A program made the position numbers and the translations under genes. Below, piece after piece: positions 20,446 through 33,659 of a DNA stretch of 64,000 bases. This DNA comes from Xestospongia bergquistia (Eukaryota; Porifera; Demospongiae; Haplosclerida; Petrosiidae): assembly GCA_963965975.1 (NCBI GenBank), contig OZ014412.1, positions 14,832,849 to 14,896,848 of the forward strand, given 5' to 3'. Below the pieces are notes generated by a model. That model searched no databases, was not told where the DNA came from, and was given only the letters and a program-made list of their open reading frames with translations. Position 1 is the first letter of the stretch; each line of letters opens with the position of its first letter.

Positions 20446-23400
20446 CTATAGTAAGAGAAAAAAAGATTAAGTGTATGGTTCTGAAAATCAGCGATCTGAC
20501 ATGAATGAATTTTCATTCACAGTTATATGAACAAGGAATGAATAAAGTCTAGACTATCTTATTTAAATGCTCTTACCAAGTTTACTTGTTACTACAGTAG
20601 CGGCATTTTTATCAATCCAGGGAAGTTGCCGTATCTCATTGATATCCTTTGTTGACATGTTGTCTTTACAACAAGTAAGTACCATTTTGTCTTCATTTGG
20701 ACGACACAGATGATCTGTTGAAAGTGGACATACGGAGCAAAGAAAACGTTCTTGAGGCATTGAGAGAAATGGCTTATATTGAAATTTCTTGACTACATCT
20801 TCAATCGCTTCAAAAATGACAGCCTTGATAGTGGAGCACTTTGTAGAAGGGCCAGAATAGTATACCTCCATCCAGCAGATAGCATCGACAAGTAAAACTG
20901 CTCCTCCAGTACCAATACATGCTAAACGAATAGCATTACGATACTGCATTTCAGACTCTGATGGACAATGTAGGTTAAAATGTGGGGGATCGTGTCGTTT
21001 AAGGAGACCCACAACCAAAGCAGGAAAAAGACCTTGAGGAATTGGCTTTGTATCCCACGTGAAAACAAAACAATCAATGTTTTTAATAAATGGAACTCTA
21101 ATATTTTCTAATAGAGAAGTTGTGGGCAAAACACTCGGTAGAAAGAATTTCCCTTTTTCAGGCAATGGTGCAATAACTAAAATATTCTCCATTAACTTCA
21201 AGAAATCATCTGCAGTAAAATCAGGTGAAAAACCATCAGGAAGACGATCAAGTAGCTCTCGTGTAAAAATACCTTCAGCCTTGAGTTGAAGATGTGCATT
21301 TCCAGGAAGAACTATATTCATTTCCTCTAATTGGTTAACAGCATCAGCAAAAGAAATGCTGATTATTTCTGAGAGCTTGTTAAAAAGGGGTTGTGGGTGT
21401 AGAAAAACCACATCAGACAATACGGCTGGAAAGTACAAGAATATGGTTAAATCGTGAAAGTACAGTAACGAAGATTCGATATCTTTGTGATCCATCTCAA
21501 GCGTCAAGCCTATTCTACAGCATTCCCTTTTACTGATGACCATTGACTTGTTTTTTTTCTGAAGATCCTCTAATTCAAGCTTAAACAAGAACCATCGTGC
21601 TGGAATTTCTGCCTCTATGTAAGATTGACTAACAATTGTACGAATCCTCTCAGCAATTTTCATTTCTGTCTCACCTCTGGCTGTTGTGTTGACAGGAAAT
21701 ATTATCTCCTTTTTGGCTTGACGGTAATTCATACACACACCTCTGAATTGACTTAGGGTAGACCACAAACGAACATTTTTTTCCTCCAAAGATTCGCCCA
21801 CGCATTCTGCAATTTTATCAAAAAATGTACCAAGAACGAGCAATGAAGGCTCAGGATGTGAAAACTTGATGTGAATACCGCGCAAGTCAGGCTGATCTAT
21901 GGATGCTAGCGAACGAAAAGAAGACTCGAGTAGTTGTAAATTGGTAATTTCTCGCTCTACAGGGGCTCCAATTTGTTGACCCTTAAAGCTAAAAAAAAAT
22001 TGGGGCTTACCGTCAAGCTTCTCATTTAACTTTTGTGTAAGGATATTAACTGGACTGTAGCCTAATATTGCCGGAGCAATGTCTAAAAAGGCTGCTTGTC
22101 CACCTGAATCTACACAGTAAATCCAATGAGAGTTGAATAGCTCAGGAGATTCCTTTACAGTAGGCATAATCTCAGCAATCTCATTTGCTGTTTGTGAAAC
22201 AGGTGGAGGTGTTGGCTTTGAAGGAGTAACTGAGGTAACTTCATTGAGGTCTGGTGGTGTTTCTTCTCCTGAACCATCATCATCAGATGAACTATTGCTA
22301 TCCTCATGTTGTGTAGTGGATTCAGCAGGAGAAGATGGGACTCCAATTTTAATGGCTTTGGCAATCATATGTTTTACATATGGAGTATTAACTTCTTCCC
22401 AAAATTGACTGGTAAAAGAAGAATCAGTTGACTCACTTCCTGCTATGAGACTTGCAGTCTCTACTCTTCTTACTTCAGGAGTAGTGGCTACAGAGGTGCT
22501 GTGATGATGTGTAGGTGGTGGGAGATTTAATAACAATTTCAGGATAGACGACTTTCCTGTCCCAGGTGCTCCAGACAGTGATAACTTTGAGTATTTACAT
22601 CGAATTCGACCTTCTTTCAGTGCCTTATGAAGTAAACCAGTATAATCTATAAAACAAAAGAGAAAATATTTATGTAACTAACTAGTGCTGTGATACTGTA
22701 TAACATTCTATGTTAGCCTTCAAACTGGTACAGTAATACATAATAAATGATACATGATAACATTATACTCTATGAGTCCTTGTGGTTAATAAATTAAAAC
22801 AATGGAATGTCAATTATCTTCAAAGATGATAATAATCTTTTATGTGCAACAGTTAAAACAATGATTTCTTAACTTTCAATAATTTAGAAAAGTATCAATA
22901 GTTAATAATTTGTTTGATCTGTATTAATACAGTATATTTTTATATGACTACTTTCAATATAATCTTTACATACATATGTTATTAGTGAAGTCAACACAAG
23001 TATTTGAAAATAGCACTGAGTGTTCCTTGTAATGATTTATTATGAGTTTGTACAGATTAAATAGACATGACACTGTTATTACTAGCAGTATACATCATGT
23101 TACTAGGTTACATTATATCATTGTGTTGATATTTATTGTATGTACATTCTAATGTAAAGAATATAACAATGAAGTACATTACAATAGAAATATACACTGA
23201 CCATGTAGTGACTTGTCAATTAACTGTAGTATTTTGTCTTTATTGACATCATCAAATTCTACCCTGTCAGCAGGTGTTTGGCCCTTGTTATTCTTTTATG
23301 TTGGCATCTGCACCACATAACAATAATACTTCAACACATTCTACTTTCCCTTCACTGCAGGCATCATGTAAGGGGCTATCTCCATCCTATGTGATAAAAG

Positions 23401-26400
23401 AAATTATAGTGAGACAAAAATGAAAGAAACTTTACATTATAGAGCTATAAGATAATCATTATTATAATAATGTAATAAAGATAATGTGGAGAATATACTA
23501 AATTGATATAATGCTAATATTTATGTTGTTCCAGTCATATTATTACAATTATCCAACATATGATGATCTATACTATGTGTTATGATTGTAATAACTACTG
23601 TATATGAATTCAACATTGATGATATCTGTTATATTTGTTATTAATATTATCTATAATAAACATATCTTATGATAGTGATTGATTAGTGGGAAGGGTATTC
23701 AAAAATATATTGACAACAAGTAATACATACTACTATTACAATGTTACAAGGATTATGACATAAAATAAATTAAAATATCATACTAAATATCTGGTTGTAA
23801 CAATATTGAGTTAACTAATTTGTAATTGATATTTACACTGACTATACAAGCAGGAGAAATTAGTTATCATTACAACAGATGTCAGTATAGTTATATAAAA
23901 TGTTAGGATTAATACAAGTAGTTTGTAAAGATTCACTTATGCGTCACGAATAATCAGAAAGAATCTATTATACAAGTCTAATTATTCTCTCTGTGATGGA
24001 CTCATTGATATGTTAGTTGTTATTGTGTGTGATAAGTGTTTAATATATTATTTTAGTTATCATTTATTGGGTTAGTATTAATAACTGTTACTTGCACCTC
24101 TATTGTTCTTGTAATTTATGTTAAGTGTGTTGATGTATATTTCTTGGCGCTAGTTTCACTAGTGATACTTTTTCATTTACACTATTCTTTGTTTTGTACA
24201 CTATTTAAACTGTGTTCTTTTTGTAATAAATTAGTCTTTTTGTGATATTAAAATTACCCTGTCAACTTGGTGACTAGCTGTGCTTGTGTAGCACCAGACC
24301 TCTTCTATCTAATCCTTCACACTCTCAATATCAATACTAGACCATACTTCTGCAAGTAATTAACAGTATCCTGGTATATTCACTATGTTAATACTTTCAA
24401 TGTCAAACCATTTAACTTATCATTATCATGGAATAAACATAGTGATGACAGTGACTATAATTACACTTAGTACTAGGATTATATACAGACATGTTGTTTA
24501 TATTGTGTGATATGTTAGCTTTGGAAAGGTGGAGATAATTTCATTCTAGCTTATATCAGTTATTACTAGCACCTCATATATTGTAGTAGTAGGTAGTAGT
24601 TGTATGTACATAAACAAATAGACAGAGCTCAAGTGATATGCTGTCATTGTTCTTCTTGTTACTTAATTTTCCATATCTGTTTCTTAATGATTGCTCTTAC
24701 ATCTTTTAGATCACAAAGCCATTTACTGTCTTTGGAATTATAAGAAATTTAAGTCAAAAACTACAAAATTCGTAATGCTAACATGTAAACTTATTCAAGT
24801 CACTAACAATAAGAAATTCTAGTATACAAATCTTTCAAAATAAAATAACAGAGCATAATTAGTATTCCAAGTTAACAATATCCTGGTATATTAGCTTTGT
24901 TGCCACTGAGAGTGTAAAACAATTCATCTTATATAATGGACTAAAAGTAATTAAGACACTGTCTAGTTAGTGTTAGGACTATAGTAAATGTAGGCTTGTT
25001 GTTTATATTGTGATGATATGTAGGCTTTTCAAACTTAGAGATAATTTCATTCTAACTAATTGTAGTCACTAGGTCAGTGGAGTTAACCCTCACATACACA
25101 ATTATAAGCATATTAGCACTTACTACACACTACAACAATGCTTTCTTTATGATCTCTTACATCAACCAACAATTTAAATATATATATTAGCACTGTATAT
25201 TACAGACACTATGTAATTATAATATAACAACATAGTGTCTGTAATATACAGTGCTAATATAGGTGACCTAATTTGGGGAAAGGGACCACTTCTGTCAAAT
25301 AAAAGAAATCTCAGTAGAGACAGAAAAGTGATGATTTCAATATTTTGAATTTGAGTTAAAACAAAAAAAGAATAGTACCTGACAGTCATTTTGAAGCGTC
25401 TATAAAGACAAAGTTCTCTCAAGATTAGTGCGTAGAAGCATTCGCGTTCTCATATATTATACGGTATGCGGGGGTGGAAAATTAAATTCCACTTTTCTCA
25501 AAATTAATTTTGGTAGTAGCCACTGTATTTCTGTTTATATCTTGTTTCTTTAGTAATGTATGCATTTATCCAAGGTATCAAACAAGTCAGCATTATCTAT
25601 ATTTTAAAATGGTGTGAAAATGTGAAAATGACAGAAATGACTTTTTGCATATCCAGGCACATATATTAATTAAGATATTATCTTAATTATAGCTACTAAA
25701 ATAACAAGTTTTGTCTTTGAAATTACATTAAGAGTGCATATACATATAAAGTTATATGAGACACAACTATATTCACACAATTACAAACACATTACTACTA
25801 TACTACATACTGAAAGAATGACTTCTTCATATTATCTGACACTAGCAAACACATTTTAATTATATCCCATAGTGGCCAGATGTGATGAATACACGACAAT
25901 AATAATCATTTGGAAAACCTAATGCTACAAATATACAACACAGTCTATAATGTAACCTTCTCTAGCTGTAACTATTAAAGAGTACATGTGTTAAGCTTCA
26001 ATTATTTATAATAAATTAAGGTACTACTTGTCTATTTAGAGCAACCAAATTAATTTGTTCTATGAATAGCAAATCTGTTAAAGTCCTCCCAATATTGAGC
26101 TGAGTCGATGATCATCACTAAATTTGAGACATAGAGATGCACTGTGATGTTTCTTGGAGATAAATCTCACCTATAATAACTACAGCTACATGAGAAGTTT
26201 TAAGCTTGTAACATTAAGATTTCTGTCAAAACAAACTTTTTTTGACATCCGAGGTTTCTTAGCCATGCTGAATTTTGAAGTCACATTGAGCTTTTGTCAC
26301 ACAATATTTTAACCTATGCTATTTTTTGTCCAAGGCCAAACAACTGCTAGAAACGTTTTAATCCCACCATTCAATTTTGTTTTTGTCAAGATTAAGCTGA

Positions 26401-27529
26401 AAAGTAAGTATGAATGAGTAATTAATGAAGCATTTCTTTATGTGTATGAGAAGAAATATCCAGATGGAGCCAGAATAACTAGTAAAAAGTAGTTATCATA
26501 TTATCTCAGCCCTCAATTAATATAATTGTGACCGGATATGCAAAAAGTTCCAGCTGACGTATATTGTATCATACCAAATATCATGGTGAACATTTGATAG
26601 GTCGACTGCAAATGCTACGTGACCTCTTCATAACCTGACTGCAACAGCCAGTCGTCATTCTCCCTCTGAAAGACATGTTCTTTTGACCTATACACATTAA
26701 TAAATGAATATAAGCTTGAAGGCCAAAACCATGTAAACCAGCTTGATGAAAAGGAAGCTTTCAAATGCCTTACTGCCAAAACAAGTCCTGGATTGCCAGT
26801 AATATCCAGAGCAAATGTCAACAGCAAAAAAATAAACAATTAGATAAAAAAAGACTAAAACATTACTAGATGACAAATATGGGCAAAGAAGTCCAAGAAG
26901 AAAGAGTTACTTCAGCTTAAAAAGGTGCTACAATTTTGATTATCAACATCCATAAAAGTAATCCTTATTGAGTAGGTATCACTTTAGAAGGATTTGTATG
27001 ATCATACTAATAGTGACAATAACTTTGTAACAACAAGAAGGCTATAAAAAATCAATATTCATTATCCACTTTTGGCTATATTTTTTACTAAACGTTTCAA
27101 ATGAATTTATAGAACCATCACACACTAATACAAGACTGATTTGCAACTATAACTGCATGTCTTGTTTAAAAAAAAGATGAAACGTCTAGGACAAAATTTT
27201 GTATTAACTAAAATGGAGAAAAATATTGCCTTCTCTGTTGTTGTTAAACACACCTAATAAGAAGTTATAGCAATGTAACAATGACTAGGAGTCATGTTTG
27301 TTATACACACAAGAGTATTTTTATTTTATATACTAGTATGACACCTTGTAAAGAGGAGGTCCCACAACAAGATTATATTTACATGATGACATTAAATGTT
27401 ATGTATGAAGCAAATTTATATGTTACTAACTTCATCAACAGAATCTAGGTTAGCTCCGTTGTTAACCAAAAGTGTAGCAACTTCGGTTTTTCCATTACTT
27501 GCAGCATCATGCAAAGGAGTTCTCTTGTA
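20102..27529 (-). CDS. Ankyrin / Roc-type GTPase / COR-like / Death domain protein, paralogue 1 (one frameshift)
   Basis: Minus-strand exons: 27431-27529 (one ankyrin repeat, TPLHDAASNGKTEVATLLV), 23202-23386 (ankyrin TPLH-type repeat plus helix), 20577-22646 and 20102-20445, stop TGA 20104-20102. The big exon opens with the P-loop LSLSGAPGTGKSS, has DSGGQ as the G3 motif and GTFFDK where Roc proteins have a THxD-type G4. A COR-like region (ARWFLFKLELE, then LTIFLYFP) and a Cys-rich end (SVCPLSTDHLC) follow. The last exon is a Death domain (YEWKKIGQALEV, TWKNIIAAVES). The architecture resembles DAPK1 and other ROCO proteins, so a nucleotide-switched scaffold in death or immune signalling is likely. 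Oddities: exon 23202-23386 carries one extra base after AACATAAAA, shifting frame inside the last ankyrin repeat, and no start or upstream exon was found. It lacks two introns present in paralogue 2. It could be a pseudogene or hold a sequence error. Confidence 0.85.
23992..24321. mobile_element. Solo LTR, 330 bp, with 5-bp target duplication
   Basis: The segment begins TGTGATGG and ends CCTTCACA, a short imperfect inverted repeat with TG...CA ends. CTCTC flanks it on both sides (23987-23991 and 24322-24326). The related copies at about 45885 (CACTC) and 61165 (CTCTC) are uninterrupted at this point, which gives the empty site. Inside are tactatttaaact and aataaa-like signals, consistent with an LTR promoter and polyadenylation region. 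It is unrelated to the LTRs at 47822 and 56538. A solo LTR is what recombination between two LTRs leaves behind. Confidence 0.85.
25183..25261. repeat. Perfect inverted repeat, 32-bp arms, in block A
   Basis: Arms 25183-25214 and 25230-25261 begin tatattagcactgtatatta and are exact reverse complements round a 15-base A+T loop. The same hairpin, with identical arms, is at 46750-46828 in block B, although the flanks differ at several percent of positions. It is probably a miniature foldback element or a sequence homogenised by gene conversion. Confidence 0.9.
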
Positions 27530-28789
27530 CTAAAAAATATAGACAATAATACAAAGTAACACATGGAAATAGACTGTACTGGTACACTAAGACAACATGT
27601 TTACTATTATTAATGCATCACAGAATAACTGTTAATTACTATAATGTGGTTGTAGTATGGTACAAGTTCTATACAACCAGCTTGCTTATATAATACATTT
27701 TATGCACTATGACTGTATGATAAAGTTCATGTTAATGTTGTTTATGTTATCAAATAAAATAAGATATTAATTTCCCGTAATGACCACACCCTTCTATTTC
27801 TCCTCTAAAGAAAGACAAAGTACTTCTTCATTAAGTTCATTTCTTTCAAAAACAGTCACTTTCTCTTTCTTTGTACTAGTGTATTATCAACTACAACCTA
27901 TAGAAGACATTATAGTTATTTTACATATACATTGTATAACGATATCATATAAAAACACAATGATCTCTCCAGATTAACTTAATATTCTTTACTGGTGAGT
28001 ACTTAAAGTGGTTGAAAGCAATGAACACAGTAATGACCACACCCTACCTACTTTAGTAGTAGTTATAAGTGAAATCTCAATGATGTTGATGATTATATCT
28101 TATGTTTAACCAGATAATATATAGAAGAGACAGTAATTATTATGTTAACACAATGATAATAGAACAATGAAATATCTCACAACACAAAAGGTCATAATTT
28201 TACAACAGTCTAATATACAATAACTAATTTTAACAATTTTAGTAACTACTCAATTAATGTGTCCTCCTTTATTTCAGAGTATTAAATAACTTTTATCTAT
28301 TATTTAATATATAAAACACATCTCTACTAGGCTTCACTTATCATATCATAATGATGTATAAAGTCAGTCACAACTGCTGCCAGCTAAATCATATAGTGAG
28401 ATGTGTTCATTAATAGATTAATAATATTCAGATAATATACATACTCAAATCTAATAGTGAATGAGACACACAATATAACAAGTAGGTTGATAATATAATC
28501 ATCTGTAAAAATTTGTTATTCCATAGACTGTTATAATCAATACATCATTTTTGCAATGAAGACTATCAAGACAATGTTCCTTTTTAGTATATTCATTATT
28601 GTTATCTATATATTATCAGATCTAGTGCTATGTTTTAAATGTTTATATCTTCTACTTCTTTCTGATCTCCTTCTATTACTTGACATTTTATTCCAAACAT
28701 CAATGGAGACATTGAATTTGGTTCTACTTACCATTATTTTATTGTTTTGAGTTGATTAGAATAGGTTGTATAATTATATATATTATGAT
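27530..28789. other. Upstream of paralogue 1, no exon found
   Basis: I looked on the minus strand for another ankyrin exon or a start exon for paralogue 1 and found none. The stretch is A+T-rich, with only short hydrophobic chance ORFs (27780-27977 and 28556-28750). Confidence 0.45.
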
Positions 28790-31700
28790 GGTTATTTATT
28801 TGGTAGAGGAAGTACATACTCCAATTTGTAATTACTAATTATTAATATTTTTGTTTAGGGTCTAGAATATTGTGTTAATTTCTAATTGCAGTATGCACTT
28901 CCTGTGCTGTTACAAACAGCCACTACATATAGATTGCAAATTACAAAATTCTTAGTCTCCATTATGTATATATTCTGGTTACATAGACAATAGATATTGG
29001 AGTGTCTACACACAGACATACAGTTGATGTTAATAAAGACTGTTATATATACTATTAATATTACAAATGGATATCCTCTATGTTATTGCTTGATGTTTTA
29101 ATATCCTCCTTCGAATAACTAAGTATTAAAGCACTTTGTGGATGACTGGAGTGTTTAATTGTAATTGTAACATAGTCAATTGTATCAACATGTACTTAAA
29201 TTTCCAAATATGGCAATGAAATGAGCAATGGTTTTTTCCTTTTTAGTTAGTAATATCATCAACGTAAACTATATTCAGTTATGTCCGTGTAGAATGTTTG
29301 ATAATGTAACATTTATTTATATTACAATTACCCTATAACCATACTTTCACTACTTTCATTGTTTTATATAATCGTATAATGATTTTGTAAGTGTTCTTGA
29401 CATTTTAAGTATGTTTATGGAACATTCTCTATGCTTAATTACCTGTGATTGTATTCATAGAAGATGACATTAACAGTAAAACATTTTAACATTAATATCT
29501 ATTTACTTAATATGACCAGTACTAGTGAATTACTATGAATTCTTTAGATTTGCTGTCTAGACATTCTATATTTAAAATTGGTATGTTATATAGGGTTGAG
29601 CAGGAGATTAAAATATATTAAGGCATATATTTCCAGAACTACAAAGATGACTATTTGACACTTAAAACTTTTGAATGGAAACAGTATATGTACTTAAGAT
29701 TATACTATATCACATTGTCAGCACAAGATAAATTAAGAATAGCTTGTCAAAGATATGTGCATTTGTTTTATTTTTTAATACTAAATAAGAAAGAATAATG
29801 AATTGTTGGAATAGAAATTGTCAGGTTAGTAGTTGAAACATATTTTATAGTTTCATTACTTCATATATATATATATCAGATAAGGCGTAGTTCTAATAAC
29901 GAAGCTACAAGTCTGAATATAACATAACAAATCCCTACTGCAAGTTATGTATGACTTGAATAAAATTTATAATAAATATGTATAAATATGCAAACATTGA
30001 TTCTAGTAGATAATTGCTTGAGAAATAGTTCCGCGACTTTTTAAAGTTGCAGTAAGTAAAACTTCATCTATAATAGTTTGTTAAGGCTTTTTAACTTAGT
30101 TTGTAGTAGCTATATGTTAAGTAATACTTACAGTCATTTTTATTAGCTATTTGTAAATTCAAAATGGTTAGAATTATAATATTAGTCAGACCAAGAGCAA
30201 TAGAACAGATGTCATGTTAAGTGAATCATATAATTCACCTAGTTAATTTAAAACAAGAGCTACCTCATATATGGAGATAGCTAGGAGTGAAGTGAATAAA
30301 TGGGCTCTTTAAAAAGTAAAAACCATTTACAAATAAACACAATCTAATAAAGATATTATCTTATGGCTGCATATATGTGCTTTTTATTTACTTACATTTT
30401 ACAACAATATCCTCAAAACATTCAGAAATCACTCTTTTAATGAGTAGTCATAACACAATACTTGAATACTAATGTAATGTTGATGTTAAAATGTTTTGCA
30501 TCAATAGTAATAAGTTTTGCAATTTCTTAAATTGAGATTATATATATTTAGCATGACCTTCTGTTTTATCATTGGTAAACAGGTTCAGTCTAATTGACAG
30601 ATCCTTTTGTTGTGAATATATGAGATAAGAATACATTAAATTTGAAAATTACACAGTAGATACTTGATCCATCTACCTCTAATGACATTTGTCTGTTATG
30701 TTAATCATGATCTCAATATTCTATTGTACTGATGACAAGTTATCCATGTACTTGACCTTCTATTTTATAATTTTGTCATTGCTTTATGTTGTCTTTTTAA
30801 CTACTTTGTAAATACCTAAGTTAAATTTGCAACAAACTACAATAATAATATAATATCAGGAACAATTCATTAAGGATAGTCTGTAGTAAGAAAATGGCAA
30901 CTTATTAAGGAAGAAACAACTTAAATTATCTCTTAATTGTTTGTTTTGTTTCTATTATTTGTTTCATTAAACTTCTCTATAAATGTTACATGTTTCTGTT
31001 ACAGTTATATACATTAATTTGTGAGTAATGACATACACAATACATCATCTATTTGCATTCTGTCCAAAGAAAGTGTACTTACTTAAAAACAACTTAACTG
31101 AAGTTCAACATATCTATTTTGTATCAACATGTCAATCAATACATGTACATTTGTTTGCGGTAAATAATAAGGGTAGAGGTTCCCCTTTTCAAATCTATTC
31201 CATTAACTATTTCCAGATTTACAAAGGTGTGGCTGGATCCCAAAAGGGTGGAGCTCATGTCGTATATAGCTTATATTTATTTTCAACAGCGAGTGTCAAT
31301 ATGTAATTATAGAAATTAAGCTACAATGGACGTCAACAAAATTGCTCTTATTCTAGTTAGCAAAAATTACACAAATTTTAAGAATGCACAAGATTACTAC
31401 TACATTGGAAAGTAACAATAATTGGAAAAAATAGCATAAAATCTTAGGGAGGACACTACTAAGAAATTACTCCAAAATTTACCAACAAATACTCAAAACA
31501 ATAAATGAAACATAGTCAAATTATAATACAATTACAGAACAAACTAATAAGAACAATTATATATATTTTAAACTAGTCTAAATATAGACACTAATAAACC
31601 ATAGAAAAGCCATAAATACTCATTGTCAGAAAAAGTCTTTCTAACAGAGTTATCTGGTATGTAAGCCTGGTTTAGCTAGAAACTCTTTCATTTTCATTTC

Positions 31701-31950
31701 ATGCAGTAGAATTGTGTGCTGCCATAGGGCTCTCTTTTGCAGCAATATCAATATCCCAAGTGACATCAGTTGGCATCATGTCTAGTAGATTATTGTCATA
31801 AGCCTATTTCCATCATCTTGTGGGTTACTACTACAACTTTCTTAGACATTGTGTTCCACTTCAAAGGCTTGAGTTGTCTTTTTATGCATATTTTATATCA
31901 GATAGAAGGCCAAGAAGATCCATGATGCTGGGTTCCTCCTTAAGGACCTA
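28790..31950 (+). repeat. Shrunken collinear copy of 12250-20445
   Basis: Four blocks match 12250-13470, 14336-14462, 16745-16995 and 19690-20445 in the same order and orientation, but in only 3.2 kb instead of 8.2 kb. Missing from this copy are the MITE, the 13490-14335 segment, the P2X7-tail and THAP relics and the coding-like scraps at 17.5-19.3 kb. It ends with the dead Death-domain exon. The simplest account is duplication of the paralogue 1 downstream end, followed by insertions in one copy and loss in the other. Confidence 0.8.
31620..31950 (-). pseudogene. Dead Death-domain exon, copy of 20102-20445
   Basis: The sequence aligns to the last exon of paralogue 1 along its whole length, with many substitutions and several indels; for example, bases are missing in the middle where paralogue 1 encodes VVNSWVDTMP, and cat is inserted in the ttttcatttcatgcagtaga segment. 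No open frame spans it and the splice acceptor region has been lost. No Roc or COR exon lies upstream, so only the 3' end of a third gene copy survives. Confidence 0.85.
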
Positions 31951-32159
31951 TTCATTTTGGAAGAAATCATCAGTCGAGTTACTGCCAGTAGACAGTAGAA
32001 CATCCATTGGGATTGTCTAACCAAATGCAATGGTATCTATTAGGAATGATTAAGCAATTTTTTGTCTTTAATGCATGAACTGTGTTTTTTTGTTCTCTCT
32101 TTTAGCTAATGTCCTCTGTGCAATTGTGAGCTGTCATTTTACATTTATGTGTGGCATAT

Positions 32160-32562
32160 ATATTTTGTTGTAAACCCTTTATGAAAATGAGTAATACAAC
32201 AATCATCCAATTACTTACAGCATCTACTCTCTTCTTATTTAACTAACGAATTACACATATATACTGTGTTACTAACCAGGACCTTCCATTGCCCTCATTA
32301 TTGTACATGAACTCACTTTTTTATGTTGCCAATCCATGCACTAGGTTATACAAACTATAAAGAAATTCAATCAACAGGTCTGAGTTCTAATGAAACCAAT
32401 TGAATGGACACAATGTTGATATTTTAGTTACAATATTGTCTATCACTGCTGCTAGTAACACAGTATGTGTAATTCATTAGTTAAATAAGAACAGTAGTTG
32501 CTGTAAGTAATTGGATGATTGTTTTATTACAATCATCCAATAAGGGTTTACAACAAAATATG
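32160..32562. repeat. Inverted repeat with about 110-bp arms (foldback element)
   Basis: The left arm 32160-32272 and the right arm 32453-32562 are imperfect reverse complements. Both contain attttgttgtaaaccctt, caatcatccaattacttaca and tatttaactaa, around a central spacer of 180 bp. Neither a clear target duplication nor an ORF is visible. It could be a foldback transposon or a local inverted duplication. Confidence 0.75.
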
Positions 32563-32794
32563 TATTACAAACATATTCAATATATCTATATCAAATTGCT
32601 CAACTTTTGCTTGTAAGATGACTCCTTGTACCTATACCAAAGTAAATGCAGTTGACTCTGTCGATAAATTTTATCTTATTTCTCTGTTACCATCGGTTGC
32701 AAGCTACATAATAAATCTGTTGTTATGATTATAAGTGATTGCCTTCAAGTGAATTTAAATAATAAGTAGGGTGTTCTCACAGAGAGATCAACTA

Positions 32795-33245
32795 CTGCAG
32801 CTCTTATTTCTATTCTAGATGAATGTACAACAATTTGGTCTAGAAATCTTCAATTTCTCATGTATTCTTTGACCTAATAAAAACTGGTGACAGTATACTG
32901 CATAAGATTTTACTTCTCAACTTCAAAATATAGGGCTTGATTTGTAACGATTTTTCACAATGATATACAATATGTTGTTACTAATGATGTTTGTTCAAAA
33001 AATTAACAAGTCAGTTTAAGATGATCTTAATGTTCAGCACTGGTTTTTCTTAATTAATTTTTCTAATCTGCATTAAGTTGAATTGTTACTGATCTTCCCT
33101 TCTTTAGTTTGAACTCTTCTAAGTCCAAGGATATGATAATTACCCTTAAAAATTTCAATCAATTTTTACATAAATAAGCTGCCTTAGAAGTAGTTAGTAA
33201 CATCAAGTATTTTGGTGTACTATATAGCTGTATATTTCTTACACG
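32795..33245 (+). pseudogene. Decayed LINE reverse transcriptase fragment
   Basis: Broken frames encode STTAALISILDE, NLQFLMYSLT and, downstream, SKSKDMIITLKNF and SNIKYFGVLYS. The last two match the segment after the LINE reverse transcriptase core, usually KT..M.IT...L and .KYLG..LS. Stops are frequent. A relic with similar segments is at 5350-5700; together they suggest an old family of CR1/jockey-like LINEs. Confidence 0.5.
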
Positions 33246-33659
33246 AGACCATGTTTAGTTTATGTTGTCCTGTTTGCAACCCCTAAGTAAAAGGACGTTG
33301 AGCTTTTGAATTAGAGTAGAAAATCAATGGACGGACAAATCTATTTTCGGACACTTTTTCTTCTAAAAATTTGAAGACAGCTTATTGCTTCCGGGCTCTT
33401 GGTTATGCTCAATGAATACACTTTCCTTGCACAGTTTCCTAACTAAACTCCGCGTTGTGAATGAGCTCCGTTTTTGGTGCTTTTACGGACACGTGGTATG
33501 TTTTGGCGGACAACACAACCTCAAGTCTTGACGTTAGCTAGGAGTTTTCTGTCAGTTTCTGAGTCTTTCTCTTTCTATCAACTAAATCTACCTCAAGTTA
33601 AACCTTAGCCAGGACTCTCTTGTATTAACTATTGTGGAAAGAATCAAACATGGTAATTT

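Larger units (their letters stand above)
23460..26525. repeat. Duplicated intron block, copy A (copy B 45228-47821 + 52374-52660)
   Basis: About 3 kb lying in the paralogue 1 intron recur at high identity in the region upstream of paralogue 2's 44764 exon, same orientation. Landmarks include aattgatataatgctaatat, ttatacggtatgcgggggtg and gacatc-gaggtttcttagcc. Copy A has an extra 330-bp solo LTR (23992-24321); copy B has a full Gypsy element. Partial copies lie at 61010-61490 and 54190-54330. The block travels with the gene family, so it records gene duplication; apart from the paralogue 1 intron placement it has no recognised coding content. Confidence 0.9.

Noticed and set aside
22133-22408. 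91-codon plus-strand ORF opposite the paralogue 1 large exon
   Set aside because: Antisense shadow of the Ser/Thr/Pro-rich linker after the P-loop.
25640-26555. Inverted pair tttttgcatatcc (25650) and ggatatgcaaaaag (26533), possibly a foldback element
   Set aside because: Block B keeps the first copy but not the second, and homology between the blocks runs through the interior, so they do not bound a mobile unit.
26615-26839. 74-codon minus-strand hydrophobic ORF
   Set aside because: Lies just beyond the end of duplicated block A, with no homologue I recognise and no splice context.
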